NCBI GenBank assembly: GCA_023133395.1
Contig: JAGLWO010000179.1
Location: forward strand, 1-6,222
DNA: 6,222 nucleotides
Source: Candidatus Cloacimonadota bacterium
GTDB taxonomy: Bacteria > Cloacimonadota > Cloacimonadia > Cloacimonadales > TCS61
Reading direction: 5' to 3'
Both the position numbers and the translations under genes were made by a program. Shown one piece after another: positions 1-4,696 of this stretch. Each line of letters opens with the position of its first letter. The stretch's first letter is position 1. The notes under the pieces are model-generated. The model saw only the letters and a program-made list of their open reading frames with translations. It had not been told where the DNA came from and made no database searches.

Positions 1-966
1 CTGAAACGAGATAACATCCACATTTCAGAGGAGAATATTGTCATCACTTCTTCAGGTCAGCATGGGTTGGATATAACAGGCAGACTCTTTCTGAATCCGA
101 GCGACATTGTTATAATTGACCGTCCAACCTTTGCTGGTGCAATTGTAGCTTTCCAGCTTCAACGACCTGAATTCATCGGGGTTGATATTGAAGATGATGG
201 ACCTGATGTTAATTTATATCAGAAAAAAATTGAAGAATTAAAAAAGCACAATAAAAAACCCAAATTTATTTATGTTGTTCCTGATTTTCAAAATCCATCC
301 GGGATAACTATGAGTCTTGAAAAAAGAGAAACTCTCTTAGATTTGAGTTATGAGTATGACATTCCAATAATTGAAGACAGCCCTTATCGTGATCTCAGAT
401 ATTATGGAAAAACAATTCCTTCAATTTTCGAGCTCGATCAAAAGCGGGGAGGAGCAAATGTAATCGGATTGTACACTTTCTCCAAATTGTTCTGTCCCGG
501 CATCAGGGTTGGATTCAATATCGGACCAAAAGATGTTATTGACAGAATGACTAATATCAAGGAAGGAAATGTTCTCAATACTCCAAAATACAACCAGGAT
601 ATGTGCACAGCTTTTTTAACTGAAATGAATTATGAACCTCACCTCGAAAAATGCAGGAAATACTATCGTGAAAAACTTAATATTTTCCTTCAAACAATGG
701 AAAAATTCTTCCCACCGGGAATGGGAATTACATGGACAAAACCAGAAGGAGGACTTTTCCTCTGGGTTACAGTTCCAGAGCATATTGACACTTATAAGTT
801 GTTCTATGAAGCACTTAAATTCAAAGTTGCATTTGTTCCGGGAAGTGCATTTTATGGTGAAAATCCAAGTAATAATCACATGAGAATAAACTTTTCCTTT
901 GCTTCCAAAGAACAGCTTACAGAGGCTGTTAAACGTTTGTCTGAATGTATAAAAAATCATATTTAG
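1..966 (+). CDS. PLP-dependent class I/II aminotransferase (2-aminoadipate/LysN-like family), 5' end missing
   Basis: Fold-type I aminotransferase that should move an amino group between an amino acid and a 2-oxo acid in the cytoplasm. The frame is open from base 1 and ends at TAG 964-966, giving 321 residues; relatives have about 390-400, so roughly the first 75 are outside the window. Visible motifs (numbered from base 1) are the cofactor phosphate-loop segment TSSGQHGLD near residue 17, NPSG with Asn98, EDSPY with Asp126 and Tyr129, the Schiff-base lysine in YTFSK (Lys162), CPGIRVGF, the family-typical FVPGSAFY, and MRINF with Arg295, the expected carboxylate-binding arginine. All key residues are present, so it should be active. 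The family covers aminoadipate, aromatic, branched-chain and alanine aminotransferases, and the substrate cannot be decided. A MocR-type regulator with an N-terminal DNA-binding domain is not excluded because that end is missing. The next gene follows after 9 bases. Confidence 0.92.
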   Translation: MKRDNIHISEENIVITSSGQHGLDITGRLFLNPSDIVIIDRPTFAGAIVAFQLQRPEFIGVDIEDDGPDVNLYQKKIEELKKHNKKPKFIYVVPDFQNPSGITMSLEKRETLLDLSYEYDIPIIEDSPYRDLRYYGKTIPSIFELDQKRGGANVIGLYTFSKLFCPGIRVGFNIGPKDVIDRMTNIKEGNVLNTPKYNQDMCTAFLTEMNYEPHLEKCRKYYREKLNIFLQTMEKFFPPGMGITWTKPEGGLFLWVTVPEHIDTYKLFYEALKFKVAFVPGSAFYGENPSNNHMRINFSFASKEQLTEAVKRLSECIKNHI

Positions 967-970
967 AGGA
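965..970 (+). promoter_or_regulatory. Ribosome binding site of the SDR gene, overlapping the upstream stop codon
   Basis: AGAGGA overlaps the last two bases of the aminotransferase TAG and sits 5 bases before ATG 976. It fixes the SDR start and suggests that the two genes are co-transcribed and translationally coupled. Confidence 0.75.
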
Positions 971-975
971 ATATT

Positions 976-1767
976 ATGGATCTGGGAATAAAAGATAAAA
1001 TTGCTCTGGTTACTGCTTCGAGTAAAGGTCTAGGAAAAGCTGTTGCTCTCAGGCTATCTATGGAAGGTGCTAAGGTTATGATTTGCTCACGGAATGACGA
1101 GAACATAGTGCAGACTCGAGATGAAATTGTTTCCCAAACAGGTGGATTGGTAAAAGCTTTTATCTGTGATGTAACTTATGAGGAAAATGTTCATGAAATG
1201 ATCGAACAAATTGTAGAAGAATTTGGGACAATAGATATCTTAGTTTGCAATGCTGGGGGACCACCTGCGGGTACAGCAGAAGATTTTAAGCTTAAAGATT
1301 ATCGCCAGGCAATAGAATTAAATCTACTGAGTACGATAAATCTCTGCAACCTGGTTATTCCATATATGAAAAAACAGAAATGGGGAAGAGTCGTTAATAT
1401 GACATCTGTCTCTGTGAAACAACCAATCGATAATCTTATTCTTTCCAACACATCAAGAACAGGGATTCTTGGTTTTTCTAAATCGCTTTCAAATCAGGTG
1501 GCAAGATATGGAATTACTGTGAATACTGTTTGCCCGGGCTATACAAAAACACAGAGAGTAGAAAATTTGGCTAAAGCCTTTGAAAAAAGCGGAAAGGGAA
1601 CAATTGATGATTTTTATACTAACCTTGAGAAAAATATCCCAATGGGAAGAATTGGAACTCCGGAAGAATTTGCACAAGCTGTTACTTTCCTGACATCAGA
1701 GGGAGCAGGATACATCACTGGAACTGCATTGCACATCGATGGGGGATTTGTGAAAGGAATATTTTAG
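976..1767 (+). CDS. SDR-family protein, 3-oxoacyl-ACP-reductase-like, with altered catalytic residues
   Basis: A 263-residue Rossmann-fold protein of normal single-domain SDR length. The nucleotide-binding stretch TASSKGLG (13-20) has Ala14 where the classical TGxxxGxG has its first Gly. CDVT (near 63-66) and NAGGPP (92-97) follow, then the NMTSVS strand with Ser144. At the classical Ser-x12-Tyr-x3-Lys spacing the sequence has Ser157 and Arg161 (LSNTSRTG), so both the catalytic Tyr and Lys are replaced. The C-terminal part is ordinary: ARYGITVNTVCPGYT, then PMGRIGTPEEFA and a final GxxLHIDGG-like motif ending in DGGF. This combination matches the known 'BKR-like' SDR subgroup (as I recall, cd05344), which lacks a perfect cofactor motif and tetrad. 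It may still bind NAD(P), but a standard keto-reductase reaction is doubtful and annotation as FabG would be misleading. The start is supported by AGAGGA at 965-970. It probably shares a transcript with the aminotransferase. Confidence 0.9.
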   Translation: MDLGIKDKIALVTASSKGLGKAVALRLSMEGAKVMICSRNDENIVQTRDEIVSQTGGLVKAFICDVTYEENVHEMIEQIVEEFGTIDILVCNAGGPPAGTAEDFKLKDYRQAIELNLLSTINLCNLVIPYMKKQKWGRVVNMTSVSVKQPIDNLILSNTSRTGILGFSKSLSNQVARYGITVNTVCPGYTKTQRVENLAKAFEKSGKGTIDDFYTNLEKNIPMGRIGTPEEFAQAVTFLTSEGAGYITGTALHIDGGFVKGIF

Positions 1768-1823
1768 AATTAATAGTATATAAGTTTTAAGACAAAACAA
1801 AAAAAGTTTAAATCTAAAATTAA

Positions 1824-1849
1824 CCTTAGTGTCTTTGTGACTTAGTGGT
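1824..1849 (+). repeat. Short intergenic repeat of three 8-base units (nCTTnGTG) before hom
   Basis: Three head-to-tail octamers, CCTTAGTG (1824-1831), TCTTTGTG (1832-1839) and ACTTAGTG (1840-1847), are followed by GT and then a run of A. They lie in the 103-base gap between the SDR gene and hom. The string resembles the 'CTTTGTGTCTTTGTGG' type of dispersed intergenic repeat that I recall from many bacterial genomes; membership is from memory and needs a genome search. The rest of the gap (1768-1823) is AT-rich. I see no strong hairpin terminator and no promoter that I would call with confidence, although a promoter for hom-aor could lie here. Confidence 0.5.
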
Positions 1850-1855
1850 AAAAAA

Positions 1856-1861
1856 AAGGAG
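1856..1861 (+). promoter_or_regulatory. Ribosome binding site of hom
   Basis: AAGGAG with 9 A/T-rich bases before ATG 1871. It is the strongest Shine-Dalgarno sequence in the window and confirms the hom start. It lies only 6 bases after the intergenic octamer repeat. Confidence 0.8.
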
Positions 1862-1870
1862 AATAAAAAA

Positions 1871-2890
1871 ATGAAACAAAAATTAGTACTTTTAGGTTTT
1901 GGAACTGTAGGGCAAGGAATCTGTGAGATTCTTTTAGAAAAAAAGGAATATCTAAAGGAAAAGTATAATTACGAATTTGATGTCGTTGCTGTGGCAGACT
2001 TTGTCTATGGAAATGTTTATAATCCGGATGGATTGGACATTCCTTTAATGTTAGAACAAGCAAATGCAAAAAAGAAATTCACTAAAGATGTAGTTGATTG
2101 GGATAATATCAAACTTATCAAAGAATGCAATGCTGATGTTCTCTGTGAATTAACTTTTACAGACTTGAAAACCGGCGGACCAGCTGTTGACCATTGCAGA
2201 GCCGCACTTGAATTTGGGAAACATGTGGTTACGAGCAATAAAGGACCTACTGCTCTCAGATACCAGGAAATGAAAGCTCTTGCAGATAAGAATGGCGTGA
2301 AATTCCTGATTGAAGGAACTGTCTGTGCTGGGACACCGGTAATTAATCTGGTAGATGGACCTCTTGCTGGCTGTAAAATTTCAAAGATCAGGGGAATTCT
2401 GAACGGAACAACAAATTATATGCTTTCAGAAATGGAAAAAGGAATGGGTTATGATGAAGTCCTCAAAGTAGCTCAGGAACTTGGTTATGCAGAAGCTGAT
2501 CCAACCGGAGATGTGGAAGGTTATGATGCCAGAGGAAAAGTTACGATCCTTGCCAACATCGTTATGGGAGCACCTCTTAATATAAATGATGTTTCCTGTG
2601 AAGGTATAACAAAAATCACTTCTGATGATATTAAAAAGGCAAAAGGACAAAATGCTCGCTGGAAACTTATTGGTTCTGTTGAGAAAAAAGAAGGAAAAGT
2701 GACTGGTTCTGTAGCTCCAGAAATGATAGATTTATCACACCCGCTTGCAGGAGTAATGGGTGCAACAAATGCTCTTACATTCTCCACAGACCTTCTGGGT
2801 GATGTTACTATTGTTGGTCCAGGTGCTGGCAGGATTGAAACCGGATTTTCTATTTTAACCGACCTTTTAAAAATACATAAGGAATCATAG
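1871..2890 (+). CDS. hom: Homoserine dehydrogenase, short form without ACT domain
   Basis: NAD(P)-dependent interconversion of L-aspartate-4-semialdehyde and L-homoserine in the cytoplasm, the branch step to threonine and methionine. The 339 residues hold an N-terminal Rossmann domain starting with GFGTVGQG (9-16), a TSNKGP segment with Lys124 (the expected active-site lysine), the family signature around GILNGTTNYML (Asn178-Leu185), and the catalytic segment EADPTGDVEGYDARGK, whose Glu208, Asp214, Asp219 and Lys223 match the residues known from the yeast enzyme. The protein ends after GPGAGRIETG, where longer bacterial forms continue into a C-terminal ACT domain, so threonine feedback through ACT is not expected. 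This short layout resembles archaeal, Thermotoga-type and yeast enzymes. It has a clear AAGGAG site and is followed by aor after 17 bases, which implies a shared transcript. No asd, thrB, thrC or aspartokinase gene lies in the window. Direction in vivo, biosynthetic or catabolic, is not determined. Confidence 0.93.
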   Translation: MKQKLVLLGFGTVGQGICEILLEKKEYLKEKYNYEFDVVAVADFVYGNVYNPDGLDIPLMLEQANAKKKFTKDVVDWDNIKLIKECNADVLCELTFTDLKTGGPAVDHCRAALEFGKHVVTSNKGPTALRYQEMKALADKNGVKFLIEGTVCAGTPVINLVDGPLAGCKISKIRGILNGTTNYMLSEMEKGMGYDEVLKVAQELGYAEADPTGDVEGYDARGKVTILANIVMGAPLNINDVSCEGITKITSDDIKKAKGQNARWKLIGSVEKKEGKVTGSVAPEMIDLSHPLAGVMGATNALTFSTDLLGDVTIVGPGAGRIETGFSILTDLLKIHKES

Positions 2891-2895
2891 AAAGC

Positions 2896-2900
2896 GAGGG
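2896..2900 (+). promoter_or_regulatory. Ribosome binding site of aor
   Basis: GAGGG with 7 bases before ATG 2908, inside the 17-base gap after the hom stop. It supports this start over later Met codons, which would remove the conserved N-terminal sheet. Confidence 0.65.
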
Positions 2901-2907
2901 TTTACTA

Positions 2908-4674
2908 ATGTCGTACACTGGTAAATGGATACATATCGACCTTTCAACGGGAAAGTATGAAACTGGAAAAACAGATAAAACACTTCTGAAAAAATATATT
3001 GGCGGAAAGGGACTTGGCTTTGCTTTACTTGAAGAAATGGCTCCCAGCCCAGAGCCATATGGACCGGAAAATCCATTGATATTTGTTACGGGTCCTTTTA
3101 CAGGAACAAAAATCCAGACAAGTGCACGCAGCACTTTGGTTTCCCGCTCGCCTTTGACAGGTTCCATCCATGATTGCCATTGCGGAGCGCATTTTGGTCC
3201 TGCATTGAAAAGAGCTGGATATGATTATCTCATCGTAACTGGAAAATCTGAAAAGCCTGTCTATATCTACCTGACTGATGAAAAAGTTGAAATCAAAGAT
3301 GCTTTTGATTTATGGGGGAAAGGTATTTTCTTCACTGATGATGAATTACTTAAAAGACATCCAGGTAAAGACCCTTGTGTTGCCACGATTGGTCCTGCTG
3401 GAGAAAATCTATCAAAAATGGCCTGCATTGGTGTTGATAAACATCGTCAGTTTGGTAGGGGTGCTCTTGGTGCTGTAATGGGTTCTAAAAATCTGAAAGC
3501 ATTAGTTGTGGATGGTGATACAAAAATAAAATATTTTGATGAAGAAAAATTCAAAGAAATTAATTTAAGATTTTCAAAGGATATTCTAAATAATGATGGA
3601 GTTAAATTCCGCCGGGTTAAAGGCACGATGAAATGTGTTCGTAGTGGACAGGAAAACGAATATCTTCCCACCAGGAATTTCCAGAAGTGTACTTTTGACG
3701 AATTTGAGGGAATTACTTCCGAAACTGCTCGTAGAGTATTAAACTGGGAAGATACAGGCTGCTTTAATTGCGCAATTCGTTGCTCAAAGTGGGCAAGATG
3801 GGATGGTCACGAAATCGAAGGACCGGAATATGAAACCACAGCCTTTCTTGGTTCAGGCTGTGAGATTTCGGATATAAAAGAAGTAACTTTGACAAATGAA
3901 CTTTGTAATGACCTCGGCTTTGATACGATAAGTATGGGTGTAACCTGCTCTTTCGCAATGGAGTGCTATGAAAAGGGATTGATCGAGGACTGGAAAGGTC
4001 TTGAATTAACCTGGGGAAATGCATCCGCTCAAAGAGAATTAATAAGACTGATGCTGAAAAGGGAAGGAGTAGGAACAATTTTTACTGATGGCACAAGAAA
4101 AGCTTCTCAGAAAATCGGGAAAGGAAGTGATGAATTTGCAATGAATATATTTGGTATGGAAATTTCTGGGGTTAATCCTCTTGGCTGCTTAACAATGAGT
4201 GTTTCGCTTTCAGTTTCCGATTTTGCCAGCCATACACGGCAGTGGTGCACAGAAGCGGAAATGGGTCCCGAATTCAAAATAGAGGATATTCCCTACACAG
4301 TTGTTATGGGTCAGGATGAAATAAACACGAGAAACAGTCTGGTAATTTGCGATTTTGTTCCTCTTGGATTGGATAGAATGGCTTCTCTATTGAATGCAGC
4401 AACTGGTTTGGATCATACTGAAGAATCTTTGAGAGAAGTGGGAAGAAGAATTACACACTTAGCACGTAGATATAATTTACGAAATGGCAGAAAACATACA
4501 GATGATATTTTACCGGAAAGATTTTTCAAAGAAGAATCTCAATCCGGGTTTATGAGAGGTAAAATATTAAGTAAAGAATTCTTTAATAAATTAATTCAAG
4601 AAGTCTATGAAATTCGCGGCTGGAATAAAAGAGGAGAACCAACCGAAGAAACTTTGAAGAAATATGGACTTTAA
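2908..4674 (+). CDS. aor: Tungsten-pterin aldehyde:ferredoxin oxidoreductase (AOR family)
   Basis: Oxidises an aldehyde to the carboxylic acid, or runs in reverse, and passes electrons to ferredoxin. The family is cytoplasmic and carries a tungsto-bispterin and one [4Fe-4S] cluster. At 588 residues it is full length (Pyrococcus furiosus AOR is 605). In order: N-terminal pterin-binding domain with IGGKGLG (31-37), SARSTLVSRSPLTGSI (72 onward), FGPALKRAGYD, and GRGALGAVMGSKNLKA (183-198). Then the cluster ligands CFNCAIRC, Cys285-x2-Cys288-x3-Cys292, with a fourth Cys481 in LVICDF; the pattern parallels Cys288/291/295/494 of P. furiosus AOR. GPEYET (305-310, Glu309 or Glu307 probably the active-site Glu) and NDLGFDTISMG (Asp335, Asp339) follow, and His442 is a candidate for the active-site His. 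Odd points: a D89-C-H-C-G-A-H95 stretch where relatives usually carry Ser/Asn/Gly, and SVSDFASHTRQW in place of the common RGACHLR-type loop. The substrate is therefore uncertain. It is probably co-transcribed with hom. No cofactor biosynthesis or ferredoxin gene is nearby. Confidence 0.94.
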   Translation: MSYTGKWIHIDLSTGKYETGKTDKTLLKKYIGGKGLGFALLEEMAPSPEPYGPENPLIFVTGPFTGTKIQTSARSTLVSRSPLTGSIHDCHCGAHFGPALKRAGYDYLIVTGKSEKPVYIYLTDEKVEIKDAFDLWGKGIFFTDDELLKRHPGKDPCVATIGPAGENLSKMACIGVDKHRQFGRGALGAVMGSKNLKALVVDGDTKIKYFDEEKFKEINLRFSKDILNNDGVKFRRVKGTMKCVRSGQENEYLPTRNFQKCTFDEFEGITSETARRVLNWEDTGCFNCAIRCSKWARWDGHEIEGPEYETTAFLGSGCEISDIKEVTLTNELCNDLGFDTISMGVTCSFAMECYEKGLIEDWKGLELTWGNASAQRELIRLMLKREGVGTIFTDGTRKASQKIGKGSDEFAMNIFGMEISGVNPLGCLTMSVSLSVSDFASHTRQWCTEAEMGPEFKIEDIPYTVVMGQDEINTRNSLVICDFVPLGLDRMASLLNAATGLDHTEESLREVGRRITHLARRYNLRNGRKHTDDILPERFFKEESQSGFMRGKILSKEFFNKLIQEVYEIRGWNKRGEPTEETLKKYGL

Positions 4675-4696
4675 ATAAAATATTAAATATAAAAAA

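Noticed and set aside
67..69. TTG as the start codon of the aminotransferase
   Set aside because: The frame is open back to base 1 and the upstream residues (ITSSGQHG) are conserved family sequence, so this TTG is an internal Leu and the real start lies outside the window.
616..960. Minus-strand open frame of 114 codons opposite the aminotransferase
   Set aside because: It lies wholly inside a gene with conserved motifs, has no ribosome site or recognisable domain, and has a Phe/Cys-rich composition typical of antisense reading.
1740..1785. Possible promoter for hom (TTTGTG ... TATATAAG)
   Set aside because: The elements are weak matches in AT-rich sequence and partly inside the SDR coding end; there is not enough to call a promoter.
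2850..3167. Minus-strand open frame of 105 codons across the hom-aor junction
   Set aside because: It overlaps the ends of two well-supported genes, shows no domain, and would be antisense to conserved AOR N-terminal sequence.
3764..4078. Minus-strand open frame of 104 codons inside aor
   Set aside because: It is a shadow of the AOR cluster-binding region, with no independent coding evidence.
4675..4690. AT-only palindrome-like stretch (ATATTAAATAT) after aor as a terminator
   Set aside because: The stem would be only A-T pairs, is very short, and is not followed by a convincing T run, so it is not a credible intrinsic terminator.
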